Below are positions 56,360-64,000 of a stretch of DNA of 64,000 nt, one piece after another. The notes beneath the pieces are model-generated. The model saw only the letters and a program-made list of their open reading frames with translations, ran no database searches and was not told the DNA's origin. Positions within the stretch are counted from its first letter, which is position 1, and the number at the start of each line of letters is the position of its first letter. Position numbers and translations under genes: made by a program. The stretch covers positions 186,001 through 250,000 of the forward strand of contig LR782234.1 in NCBI GenBank assembly GCA_902825215.1, read 5' to 3'. Source of the DNA: Pseudomonas fluorescens (GTDB lineage Bacteria > Pseudomonadota > Gammaproteobacteria > Pseudomonadales > Pseudomonadaceae).

Positions 56360-56716
56360 TCAGGGCTGCTTCGCCCCCAGACAATCGATTGAGCGATCCA
56401 TCATCGCCTTGGCCATCTCCAGCAGATGCCAGACCGAGAACACCATGGCTCGATCCGCGCCCCCGAGCTGATCGCCGCATTGATGGACGGTCACCGAAGC
56501 GCAGCGCAGCAGATCGGCGACATACAACTGGGCATCCTCCAGCGTCACGTCCTCACTGATGCTGTAGACGCGTTTCTGTCCCGCCAACGTGACCTGTTTA
56601 CCGGCCAGATGCGAGTCGACGGCACGGCACAGTGCAGAGCGATCCTTGAGCAAATCCTCGGTGAACCGCTTGCTGGAGGTGAGGCTGAGTGGCGGATCGG
56701 CAAGATTTTTTTCCAT
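56360..56716 (-). CDS. Small DUF6124-like protein
   Basis: A 118-residue protein whose second half (DVTLEDAQLYVADLLRCASV, then HLLEMAKAMMDRSIDCL) resembles the short helical DUF6124 proteins common in fluorescent pseudomonads. AGGAGT is seven bases before the ATG at 56716. There are no membrane segments. Function unknown; the gene is followed by its own terminator, so it is a separate unit. Confidence 0.7.
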   Translation of the reverse strand: MEKNLADPPLSLTSSKRFTEDLLKDRSALCRAVDSHLAGKQVTLAGQKRVYSISEDVTLEDAQLYVADLLRCASVTVHQCGDQLGGADRAMVFSVWHLLEMAKAMMDRSIDCLGAKQP

Positions 56717-57129
56717 GGGTAAACTCCTGACTTCAAGTGGGGAGCCAACCATTTCGCGACTAAACGAGCAGGACGGCGGCTGCACGCAGATCAGTCGTCG
56801 GCCGCCGGTTATCGGCGCACCCGAAAGTGCCCTGCGCACAGCCAGCATCGGGCAGCTTGAAGCTCTGCCCAGGTCAGGCCTGACCGCACGCCCAGCGAAT
56901 CCGGACAACTGAATCCGGTCACCGCCAAGCAGTGACGAGCGGAGATTAGCTACAGGATATTTCGGGTACAAGCGGGCAAATCATTCTAGGAAGCGTCCTG
57001 CAAACCCGCGTGCTTCGGGCTGGCGAAACGATAAATTTCGCGTAGGAAGGGTCTGGTTTTTACGAAGGGCATTGCCCAAATACGTGCGATCACATGGATC
57101 TGGTTGATGGCCACCTGCCGCTATCGACC
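56717..57129. other. Gene-free stretch before the met operon end
   Basis: A 413-base region containing the promoter area of the DUF6124-like gene (minus strand) and the 3' side of metI. No gene, repeat or clear terminator is seen; open frames in it lack start signals. Confidence 0.6.
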
Positions 57130-57774
57130 TTAGCGCTTATTCAGTCCGCGCGCCAGCCTGTCTCCACCCAACTGAATCACCGCCACCAACGCCACCAGCA
57201 AGACAATCACCGTCAACATGATCTGGCTGTCAAAGCGCTGATAGCCGTAGCGATAAGCAATATCCCCCAGGCCACCAGCACCAATCGCCCCAGCCATGGC
57301 CGACGAGTTGATCATGGTCACCAGAGTGATGGTGAACCCCCCGACAATCCCCGGTAGCGCCTCGGGCAGTAGCACATGCCAGACGATGTGCCAGCGGCGG
57401 CAACCCATGGCCTGCGCGGCTTCAATCAGGCCATGATCGACCTCGCGCAGACTGACCTCGGCAATACGCGCAAAGAACGGTGTTGCGGCGATGGTCAGCG
57501 GCACTACAGCGGCCCAGACACCGTAGGTGGTGCCGACGATCATGCGGGTGAACGGAATCAGCGCGACCATCAGAATCAGAAACGGGATCGAGCGGAACAG
57601 ATTGACGAAGGCGCCTAGCGCACGATTCAACAGCGGCGCTTCGTAAATCCCGCCCTTGTCGCTGGTGACCAGAATGACCGCCATGGGAATGCCCATCAGC
57701 AGCGCGATCAGCGAGGACACGCCAACCATCAGGAAGGTGTCGATAAAGCCCTGCAGCAAGCGATCAAACCACAT
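57130..57774 (-). CDS. metI: Methionine ABC transporter permease MetI
   Basis: A 214-residue permease with five membrane segments and the loop [27 protein letters not shown] (EAA). It starts at the ATG 57774 inside the metN tail, an 11-bp overlap. With MetN and MetQ it imports methionine or methionine-like sulfur compounds. Confidence 0.92.
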   Translation of the reverse strand: MWFDRLLQGFIDTFLMVGVSSLIALLMGIPMAVILVTSDKGGIYEAPLLNRALGAFVNLFRSIPFLILMVALIPFTRMIVGTTYGVWAAVVPLTIAATPFFARIAEVSLREVDHGLIEAAQAMGCRRWHIVWHVLLPEALPGIVGGFTITLVTMINSSAMAGAIGAGGLGDIAYRYGYQRFDSQIMLTVIVLLVALVAVIQLGGDRLARGLNKR

Positions 57775-58885
57775 AGCCCAATACCTCCACCCGTTGCGCC
57801 CATTGCCCGGCGCGTTCGCGCAATTGCTCGGCGCTGAATGCCGAGCCGCTGATGGCCAGCAGTAACTGCCCCAGCGCATGGCCCTGAATCCGTTCGACCC
57901 CGCCCTGAAGCAGCTTCACTCGGCCACCCAGCGCCGCAAACAACGCGGCCAGATCCGGCTCATCAGCGGTACTGCCGGTGAACTGCAAGCGCAGTACTAC
58001 AGCGTCGTGGGCGGAAATCGATCGCGCCAGCAAACGGCTCTGCAATTCTTCCGGCAAGGCGTGTTGCAGCGGCGCAAGCAGGGTCTGGCTGACCTCGTGC
58101 TGCGGATTGCCGAATACCTGCCAGACCGGCCCTTGCTCGACGATACGGCCGTGCTCAAGCACGACGACGCGGTCGCAGATCTCGCGAATCACCGCCATCT
58201 CATGAGTGATCAGCACAATGGTCAGACCCAGACGCTTATTGATCTCGCGCAGCAGGGCGAGGATCGATTGCGTGGTCTCCGGATCGAGCGCCGAGGTAGC
58301 CTCGTCGCACAGCAGAATGTCCGGGTCATGTACCAGCGCACGGGCGATGCCGACGCGTTGTTTCTGTCCACCGGAAAGTTGTGCCGGATACGCTTTGTGC
58401 TTGCTTTGCAGGCCGACCAGCTCGAGCAGTTCGTGGACCTTTTTCTCGCGCTGTTCCTTCGGTACACCCGCGACTTTCAAGGGCAGTTCGACGTTCTGCC
58501 AAACGGTCTTGGCCGACATCAGATTGAAGTGCTGGAAGATCATGCCGATGCGCCGGCGCAACGCGACGAGGCGGTCTTCGTCGAATTCGCCGATGTCGAC
58601 CTGATCGATCAGTACGCGCCCCGAGGTCGGCTGCTCAAGGCGATTGATCGTGCGGATCAACGATGACTTTCCGGCGCCGCTGCGGCCGATGATGCCGAAC
58701 ACGTCACCACGCTGAATGGCCAGATCGATGCCCTGCAAAGCCGCGACCGGACCTTGCCGGCCGTTGTAGGTTTTGCCCAGCCCGATGAAGCGTACGTGGG
58801 CACGATTCAGCTCGGGATGCAGCTCGGTTTTTTGCGCAGTGTGTGGCTCTGGAGTCTCCAGTCGCCGTTGGATCGCGGCGGTCAT
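57764..58885 (-). CDS. metN: Methionine ABC transporter ATPase MetN
   Basis: A 373-residue ATPase. Walker A is [12 protein letters not shown], signature [15 protein letters not shown], Walker [16 protein letters not shown], switch [17 protein letters not shown]-terminal ~100-residue regulatory (NIL-type) domain follows. The ATG lies 2 bp after the metQ stop; a TTG five codons earlier is less likely. The N-terminal ~30 residues before the fold form a charged extension not usual in short MetN. Confidence 0.92.
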   Translation of the reverse strand: MTAAIQRRLETPEPHTAQKTELHPELNRAHVRFIGLGKTYNGRQGPVAALQGIDLAIQRGDVFGIIGRSGAGKSSLIRTINRLEQPTSGRVLIDQVDIGEFDEDRLVALRRRIGMIFQHFNLMSAKTVWQNVELPLKVAGVPKEQREKKVHELLELVGLQSKHKAYPAQLSGGQKQRVGIARALVHDPDILLCDEATSALDPETTQSILALLREINKRLGLTIVLITHEMAVIREICDRVVVLEHGRIVEQGPVWQVFGNPQHEVSQTLLAPLQHALPEELQSRLLARSISAHDAVVLRLQFTGSTADEPDLAALFAALGGRVKLLQGGVERIQGHALGQLLLAISGSAFSAEQLRERAGQWAQRVEVLGYVV

Positions 58886-58887
58886 GC

Positions 58888-59697
58888 TCAGCTTTCCCAA
58901 CCGGCTTGATAGAGCTTGCCGTGAGCCTTGTCCAACGCTGCGCGAACGGCCGGCGAATGCTGGTAGATGTCGACGAATTTGATCAGGCGCGGATCAGTTT
59001 TGCTTTTCGGTTGAATGACGAACTGAATCACGTATTCCTTGTGATCGAGGCCGTCGAACAGCAGCGCCGAACCGGCATCGAAGGTCTTCGCCAGACGAAT
59101 ATAGGCCGGGTAACCCTGGACCAGATCGGCGTCATCGTAGGCGCGCACCAGTTGCACGGCTTCGACCTGGAGAATCTTGATCTTCTTCGGATTGGCGACG
59201 ATGTCATCCTCGGTGGCCTTGTAGCCGACGCCCGGTTTGAGCGTGATCAAACCGGCCTTGGCCAGCAGTTGCAGACCGCGACCGCTGTTGATCGGATCGT
59301 TGGCGATGGCAACGCTGGCGCCTTCCGGTAACTCGTCGAAGCTTTGGTATTTTTTCGAGTACAGACCGACGTTGTTGATGATCCCCGGCGCGAACGGCAC
59401 CAGATCAAAACCCGAGGCGGCTTTGGCGTTTTCCAGAAACGGAATGTGCTGGAAATAATTCACGTCGATATCGCCGGCAGCGAGGCTGACGTTCGGTGCG
59501 ATCCAGTCGGTGAACTCCACCAGCTCGACTTTCAGGCCTTGTTTCGAGGCCTCTTCGACGGCCGCTTCCAGCGGAATAGCGAAGGCGGCGGTAGTGCCGA
59601 TTTTCAACGGCGCGTCGGCGGCAAATACTGCCGAGCTGAACAGGCCGAGGGCCAGGGCCAGTGCTTTGACCGGGAGGGAGAGCAGTTTCTTGGTCAT
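58888..59697 (-). CDS. metQ: MetQ-type binding protein
   Basis: A 269-residue NlpA/MetQ family protein. The signal peptide ends VFA (about residue 26). Core parts are [27 protein letters not shown] and [21 protein letters not shown]. No lipobox cysteine is present. It is only about one third identical-looking to the orphan MetQ at 44279, so ligand specificity may differ. It leads into metN and metI. Confidence 0.9.
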   Translation of the reverse strand: MTKKLLSLPVKALALALGLFSSAVFAADAPLKIGTTAAFAIPLEAAVEEASKQGLKVELVEFTDWIAPNVSLAAGDIDVNYFQHIPFLENAKAASGFDLVPFAPGIINNVGLYSKKYQSFDELPEGASVAIANDPINSGRGLQLLAKAGLITLKPGVGYKATEDDIVANPKKIKILQVEAVQLVRAYDDADLVQGYPAYIRLAKTFDAGSALLFDGLDHKEYVIQFVIQPKSKTDPRLIKFVDIYQHSPAVRAALDKAHGKLYQAGWES

Positions 59698-59727
59698 GAT
59701 GAGTTATCCAGTCAGTAAGTTATCTTT

Positions 59728-59835
59728 GATCGTTCCCATGCTCCGCGTGGGAGTGCCTCAATGGACGCTCTGCGTCCGCTGTTGGGACGCGGAGCGTCCC
59801 CGGCTGCATTCCCACGCAGAGCGTGGGAACGATCA
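59728..59835. repeat. GATCGTTCCCACGC-type palindromic repeat
   Basis: Starts GATCGTTCCCATGCTCCGCG and ends GCAGAGCGTGGGAACGATC. It lies between metQ and the monooxygenase within a same-strand gene series. Confidence 0.85.
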
Positions 59836-59845
59836 GTGCGAGGGA

Positions 59846-61204
59846 TCAGTGGCGGTACGAAGATCCGCTGTGTTGCTCGGGGAGCTGCGCCGCTTCGTGA
59901 AACAGCTTCTCGCGCAAGGTGCCGCCGTCATACGCGGTCTTGTACGAGCCGCGCCGCTGGAGTTCGGGAATCACCAGATCGATGAAATCCACATAGCTTT
60001 CCGGCGTGACGATGCGGGTCAGGTTGAAGCCATCCAGCCCGGTTTCGGCGATCCACGACTCCAGCTCATCGGCCACTTGTTCAGGCGAGCCGACCACGGT
60101 GATGTAGCGGCCACCGAGGGCGTGCTGGTCGAGCAATTTGCGCCGGGTCCAGTCATTGTTCTGCAGAGTCTTGGTGGCAGACTGAATCGCGTTGCTTTTC
60201 ACGTACTGGATCGGTTCGTCGATTGCATACCGGGAAAAATCGATGCCGGTTGAGGCGGAAAAATGCGCGACGCCGGCCTCGGCGCTGGCGTAGCCGAGGT
60301 ACTCGGCATGCTTGGCCCAGGCGGCTTCTTCGCTGGCGCCGACAATCACGTTGAGGCCCATGAACACCTTGATGTCTTCGAGGTTGCGCCCCGCCGCAAC
60401 GGCACTGGCGCGGACTTTGTCCACTTGCGCCTTGGTCGATGGCTTGTTCTGGCCGCTGATGAATACGCACTCGGCGTGGCGCCCCGCGAACTGCAAGCCG
60501 CGCTCGGAACTGCCGGCCTGAAACAGCACCGGGGTACGCTGCGGCGACGGTTCGCACAGGTGATAACCCTCGACCTGGTAGAACTCGCCCTTGTGCTCGA
60601 CCTTATGGACTTTGTCCGGCTGCGCGTAGATGCGCTGCTCGCGGTCGTTGAGCACCGCGTCGGTTTCCCAGCTGCCCTCCCAGAGTTTGTAGAGCACCTG
60701 CAAGTACTCGTCGGCCTGATCGTAACGGCGGTCATGTTCGACCTGCGCGCCGAGGCCCATGGCTTTGGCGGCGCTGTCCAGATAGCCGGTGACGATGTTC
60801 CAGCCCACCCGGCCACGGCTCAGATGATCAAGCGTCGACAGACGCCGGGCGAACAGATACGGCGCTTCGTAGGTGAGATTGGCGGTGAGGCCGAAGCCGA
60901 GGTTTTTGGTCACCGCAGCCATCGCTGAGACCAGCAGCAACGGGTCGTTGACCGGCAACTGGATCGACTCTTTCAGCGTCACGTCGAGCGAGTTCTGGTA
61001 GACGTCATACACACCGACGATATCGGCGATGAACAGACCGTCGAACAAGCCGCGCTCAAGCAACTGCGCCAATTCGGTCCAGTATTCGATCGTGTTGTAA
61101 CGGGTCGAGTTATCGCGCGGATGCGTCCACAAACCGTGATTGATATGGCCGATGCAGTTCATGTTGAAGGCGTTGAGCAGGATCTTCTTTTTCGCCGCGC
61201 TCAT
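59846..61204 (-). CDS. DszA/NtaA-type flavin-dependent monooxygenase
   Basis: A 452-residue member of the luciferase-like, FMNH2-dependent NtaA/SnaA/DszA group ([55 protein letters not shown]). In sulfur-limited bacteria such enzymes oxidise sulfones or sulfonates and release sulfite. A reductase supplying FMNH2 is not in the window. The ATG overlaps the stop of the SfnB-like gene upstream by one base, so they form one operon with the met transporter downstream. Confidence 0.88.
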   Translation of the reverse strand: MSAAKKKILLNAFNMNCIGHINHGLWTHPRDNSTRYNTIEYWTELAQLLERGLFDGLFIADIVGVYDVYQNSLDVTLKESIQLPVNDPLLLVSAMAAVTKNLGFGLTANLTYEAPYLFARRLSTLDHLSRGRVGWNIVTGYLDSAAKAMGLGAQVEHDRRYDQADEYLQVLYKLWEGSWETDAVLNDREQRIYAQPDKVHKVEHKGEFYQVEGYHLCEPSPQRTPVLFQAGSSERGLQFAGRHAECVFISGQNKPSTKAQVDKVRASAVAAGRNLEDIKVFMGLNVIVGASEEAAWAKHAEYLGYASAEAGVAHFSASTGIDFSRYAIDEPIQYVKSNAIQSATKTLQNNDWTRRKLLDQHALGGRYITVVGSPEQVADELESWIAETGLDGFNLTRIVTPESYVDFIDLVIPELQRRGSYKTAYDGGTLREKLFHEAAQLPEQHSGSSYRH

Positions 61205-62397
61205 CAGATCGTCCCTCGCAGCGGAGGCTTTTCGTCGTTGAGGTAGTAATTGCCAACGGCGTGATATTTCCAGCGCACCGGGTCATGCAGCGTGTGCACG
61301 CGGGCGTTGCGCCAGTGGCGGTCGAGGCCGTGCTCGGCGAGGGTGGCCTGGCTGCCGGCCAGTTCGAACAAGGTGCTGCCCGCCGCCAGGGAGATTTGCG
61401 TGCTGATCGCGCGTGCTTCGGCGACGGCGATCGAGGCCGCTGCTACGGTTTCGGCGTTGGTGTCAGCCTGTGCGGCATCAAGGAATTCGCCGGCGCGTTC
61501 GAGCAAAGCTTCGGTGGCGCTCAGGCGGATGCTCAGGTGGCCGAAGCTCTTCAGGGTCAGCGGGTCCTCGGTGGCCTTGTCGCTGCCGGAGTCGATCCAC
61601 GGCCGCGTCTTGCTGCGCACGAAATGCAAGGCGTCCTCATAAGCGGCGCGGGCGATACCGGTATCGATGGCCGCGTGAAGAATTTGCGCCAGCGGGCCGA
61701 CCGTGGTCGGTCTTTCAAACGCACTCTGAAATGGCAGCACGTCTTCAGCGGCAACGTAAACGTCTTCGAACACGACCGAACCGCTGCCGGTGGTGCGCTG
61801 GCCGAAGCCGCTCCAGTCATCGATGATGCTCAGGCCTTTACTGTGACGTGGAACGAAGGCCAGTTGCTGCACGCCGTTTTCATCGACCACGGAGGTCGGA
61901 ATGCGCTGCGCGTAAATCGCCCCGGTCGCGTAGAACTTGCGCCCGTTGATGCGGTAGCCTTCGCCGTCGCGTTTGAGACTGGTGACGCGGTCGTGAGCGG
62001 TTTTGGTGCCCAGTTCTGCCAGCGCATTGCCGAAGCGCTGGCCGGCAAGGACCTCGGCGTACAGGCGTTGTTTCTGTTCGTCACTGCCATTCACGCGCAG
62101 CACTTCCAGTGCGTAGAAATGATTCTGTGGAATCTGCCCCAGCGAGCCGTCAGCCTGCGCGATCAAAGCGATGACTTTGGCCAGGGTGACATTGGACACG
62201 CCCGCACCGCCATATTCTTTCGGTACGCTGATACCCCACAGGCCGGAGCGGGAAAACACTTCCAGTTCTGCCAATGGCAGGCGGAGTTCGCGGTCACGCA
62301 GGGCGCTGTCGCGTTGGAAATCTTCGGCCAGGTCGCTGGCGATAATCAGGGCTTGCTCATCGCTGGTGATGACCGCGACGTGTTGAGAAGAAGTCAT
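61204..62397 (-). CDS. SfnB-family oxidoreductase, copy 1
   Basis: A 397-residue acyl-CoA-dehydrogenase-like flavoprotein of the SfnB/DszC group linked to sulfur acquisition. Conserved parts are VPKEYGGAGVSNVTLAKVIA, INGRKFYATGAIYA, DDWSGFGQRTTGSGSVVFEDV and the C-terminal RHWRNARVHTLHDPVRWKYH. GGAG seven bases before the ATG at 62397 fixes the start. It is a tandem paralogue of the next gene and may catalyse a related flavin-dependent oxygenation. Confidence 0.88.
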   Translation of the reverse strand: MTSSQHVAVITSDEQALIIASDLAEDFQRDSALRDRELRLPLAELEVFSRSGLWGISVPKEYGGAGVSNVTLAKVIALIAQADGSLGQIPQNHFYALEVLRVNGSDEQKQRLYAEVLAGQRFGNALAELGTKTAHDRVTSLKRDGEGYRINGRKFYATGAIYAQRIPTSVVDENGVQQLAFVPRHSKGLSIIDDWSGFGQRTTGSGSVVFEDVYVAAEDVLPFQSAFERPTTVGPLAQILHAAIDTGIARAAYEDALHFVRSKTRPWIDSGSDKATEDPLTLKSFGHLSIRLSATEALLERAGEFLDAAQADTNAETVAAASIAVAEARAISTQISLAAGSTLFELAGSQATLAEHGLDRHWRNARVHTLHDPVRWKYHAVGNYYLNDEKPPLRGTI

Positions 62398-62430
62398 GGG
62401 TTTCTCCAAGGCTCTTGAGAAAGTGTGCGG

Positions 62431-63675
62431 TCAGATCCAGGAATGGCGAGCCGGTAAAGTGCCGTTGAGGCGATACGCGCCAACCGCGTGATATTTCCAG
62501 CGCACCGGATCGTGCAGGGTGTGCACCCGGGCATTGCGCCAGTGGCGGTCGAGGTTGAATTCGGCGAGGGTTGCGCGGCTGCCAGCCAGTTCGAAAAGCT
62601 TTTCGCTGGCGAGCAAGGAAATTTCGGTGGTCAGCACTTTCGCTTCGGCCACGGCGATCGACGCACGCGCGGCGGAGGCCGCCGTGATCGGTGCGGCATG
62701 CACTTGATCGAGCACTTGGCCTGCCTTGCGCAGCAGCGCTTCGGCGGCATGCAGTTCGATTTTCAATCTGCCGATATCGGCGATCACGTAGAGATCATCG
62801 CTGGCCCGATCAACCTTGGCGTCGATCCATGGCCGTGCGCGGGTTTTGACGAATTCGATGGCATCGTCGATCGCTCCACGAGCGATGCCGGCGTCGATGG
62901 CCGCTTGAATCAATTGCGACACGGCGCCCTGGGTGTTCGGCGTTTCGTTGATCTTCCAGTTGTCGATGACCAGGCTCGACTCGACGCGCACGTTGTTCAG
63001 CACAATCGTGCCGCTGGCGGTGGTGCGCTGACCGAAGCCCGACCAGTCGTCGACGATGCGCAAACCCGGCGTGCCGCGCCGGACGAACGCCAGCACCTGT
63101 TTGCCTTCATCGTTCAGCGCTTTCACCGCCACCCAGTGCGCAAACAGTGCGCCGGTGGAATAGAACTTCTGGCCGTTGATCACGTAATCGTCGCCATCGA
63201 CGCTGATCCGCGCTTTCAGTTCCAGGGTGTTTTTGCTGCCGCGTTCCGGGCCGGCGTTGCCGATGCGCCAGCCTTGCAGAACACTGTCGAACAACTGCTG
63301 TTTCTGCGCTTCGCTGGCGCAGCCAAGGATCAGGTGGATGATGCCGAACTGGTTCTGCGGGATTTGCCCCAACGCCGGGTCGGCGGCGGAAATGATCGCG
63401 AAGACTTCCGCCAGCGTCACGAACGAAACCTGCGGGCCACCGTATTCGCGCGGGATCGCTATGCTACCCAGGCCGCTGCGGGTGAACTGTTCGATTTCCG
63501 ACCACGGCAACTTGCGCTGACGATCGCGTTTCGCCGCCTGAACGCGGGCGACCTGCGCCAGCTCCTGGGCAGCCTTGATGGCCTGGGCATCGTTGCGCAA
63601 GACCTGCGCGGGCAACAACAGCGGGGCGATGTCCAGATCCGACTGGACGTTTGCATCGGCCAGACTGGACATCAT
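62431..63675 (-). CDS. SfnB-family oxidoreductase, copy 2
   Basis: A 414-residue paralogue of the preceding gene with IPREYGGPQVSFVTLAEVFA, INGQKFYSTGALFA, DDWSGFGQRTTASGTIVLNNV and the same C-terminal RHWRNARVHTLHDPVRWKYH. GGGAG five bases before the ATG at 63675 favours this start over a GTG two codons earlier. It is the first gene of a same-strand series of six, reading sfnB-like, sfnB-like, dszA-like, metQ, metN, metI. Confidence 0.88.
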   Translation of the reverse strand: MMSSLADANVQSDLDIAPLLLPAQVLRNDAQAIKAAQELAQVARVQAAKRDRQRKLPWSEIEQFTRSGLGSIAIPREYGGPQVSFVTLAEVFAIISAADPALGQIPQNQFGIIHLILGCASEAQKQQLFDSVLQGWRIGNAGPERGSKNTLELKARISVDGDDYVINGQKFYSTGALFAHWVAVKALNDEGKQVLAFVRRGTPGLRIVDDWSGFGQRTTASGTIVLNNVRVESSLVIDNWKINETPNTQGAVSQLIQAAIDAGIARGAIDDAIEFVKTRARPWIDAKVDRASDDLYVIADIGRLKIELHAAEALLRKAGQVLDQVHAAPITAASAARASIAVAEAKVLTTEISLLASEKLFELAGSRATLAEFNLDRHWRNARVHTLHDPVRWKYHAVGAYRLNGTLPARHSWI

Positions 63676-63904
63676 TGCCACTCCCTGGCTGCACGCAATG
63701 CCCTGGCGATCTGCACTGGGGTGATTGACTTCCGGACCATACGACCTACCTCACATCTCATTGAAAACGCCGCAAGGTGCGGCGAACGAAGGAATGTCCG
63801 GTGGTCCGGTGTATATACCCTAAGCGTGTATAAATATTAAATAAACTAACTTTTAGGAATATGTATAGAAGGAGGGGGCGCACCCCCGTCGCCTCTCGGG
63901 AAGA
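63676..63904. promoter_or_regulatory. Promoter region of the sfnB-like operon
   Basis: A 229-base spacer, AT-rich at 63815-63870. TTTTAGGAATATGTA (63851-63865) matches the GGAATA element seen before other sulfur genes. A GGGGGCGCACCCCC stem at 63873-63887 could be a weak terminator for the gene on the right. Confidence 0.45.
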
Positions 63905-64000
63905 TCAATGCTCGCGCGCTTCGGCCGCTTTGAGTTCGTGCCTCAACGGGACTTTCAGGTAAGGATTGACGCAGCCGATTTTCAAGGTGCGCGGCGGTGC
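63905..64000 (-). CDS. C-terminal fragment of an unidentified protein (partial)
   Basis: The minus strand is open from the window edge to a TGA at 63905-63907. The 31 visible residues include LKIGCVNPYLKVPLRHELKA and end AEAREH. Too little remains to name the family. It probably belongs upstream of the SfnB-like operon on the same strand. Confidence 0.55.
   Translation of the reverse strand, partial: APPRTLKIGCVNPYLKVPLRHELKAAEAREH

Noticed and set aside
63676..63850. Sigma-54 promoter for the sfnB-like operon
   Set aside because: No GG-N10-GC core with acceptable flanks was found upstream of the start.

Overview
The window looks like a chromosomal segment of a Pseudomonas of the fluorescens group. 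It is GC-rich, its genes have strong purine ribosome sites, and it is scattered with two families of palindromic repeats (the GAGCCTGCTCGCGA type and the GATCGTTCCCACGC type) that are typical of these genomes. Several blocks match the gene order I remember from P. aeruginosa: gabD-gabT; desA, a PAS-GGDEF-EAL protein, oscA, sbp, cysT, cysW, cysA; the ats sulfate ester genes; tonB2-exbB1-exbD1; and triABC. No prophage, complete insertion sequence, rRNA or CRISPR array was seen.

Layout. 1-2964: the end of pgaB with pgaC and pgaD (poly-N-acetylglucosamine). 3118-5800: a Rieske-reductase fusion, a PEBP-like exported protein, a small acidic protein and tRNA-Arg(CCG). 6229-10483: GABA catabolism (gabD, gabT) and a REC-HDOD regulator. 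10618-15036: a diguanylate cyclase, the phospholipid desaturase DesA and a c-di-GMP phosphodiesterase. 15132-19329: sulfate uptake (oscA, sbp, cysTWA). 19476-26264: an Mpo1-like protein, a Crp-type regulator, a periplasmic 5-hydroxyisourate hydrolase with a GlcG-like partner facing an HprRS-like two-component system, and an AraC/desaturase pair.

26368-48658 is a sulfur-scavenging island: arylsulfatase AtsA, its ABC transporter AtsRBC, the 2-oxoglutarate alkylsulfatase AtsK, a second sulfatase, two paralogous SftR-like LysR regulators, an SftP-like TonB receptor, a dedicated TonB-ExbB-ExbD motor, a small hydrolase, a reduced sigma-54 activator, an orphan MetQ and a cystine-type ABC transporter. 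48866-55386 has an AAA ATPase and the TriABC-type efflux pump. 55623-56716 has a methyltransferase and a DUF6124-like protein. 57130-63675 is a second sulfur operon: sfnB-like, sfnB-like, DszA-like monooxygenase, metQ, metN, metI.

Reading the parts together, the right half forms a pathway for living on organic sulfur. Sulfate esters cross the outer membrane through the TonB receptor, are imported by AtsRBC, and are cleaved by AtsA, AtsK or the second sulfatase. Sulfonate- or sulfone-like compounds would be oxidised by the flavin monooxygenase and SfnB-like enzymes. Cystine and methionine-type transporters capture reduced sulfur, and CysTWA with Sbp handles the free sulfate. Two short upstream motifs recur before these genes (an ATGCAT palindrome and a TTAAGGAATAT-like element) and are proposed as regulator sites. 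The clearest regulatory signal elsewhere is a near-perfect HprR-type box between the hydroxyisourate hydrolase operon and its two-component system.
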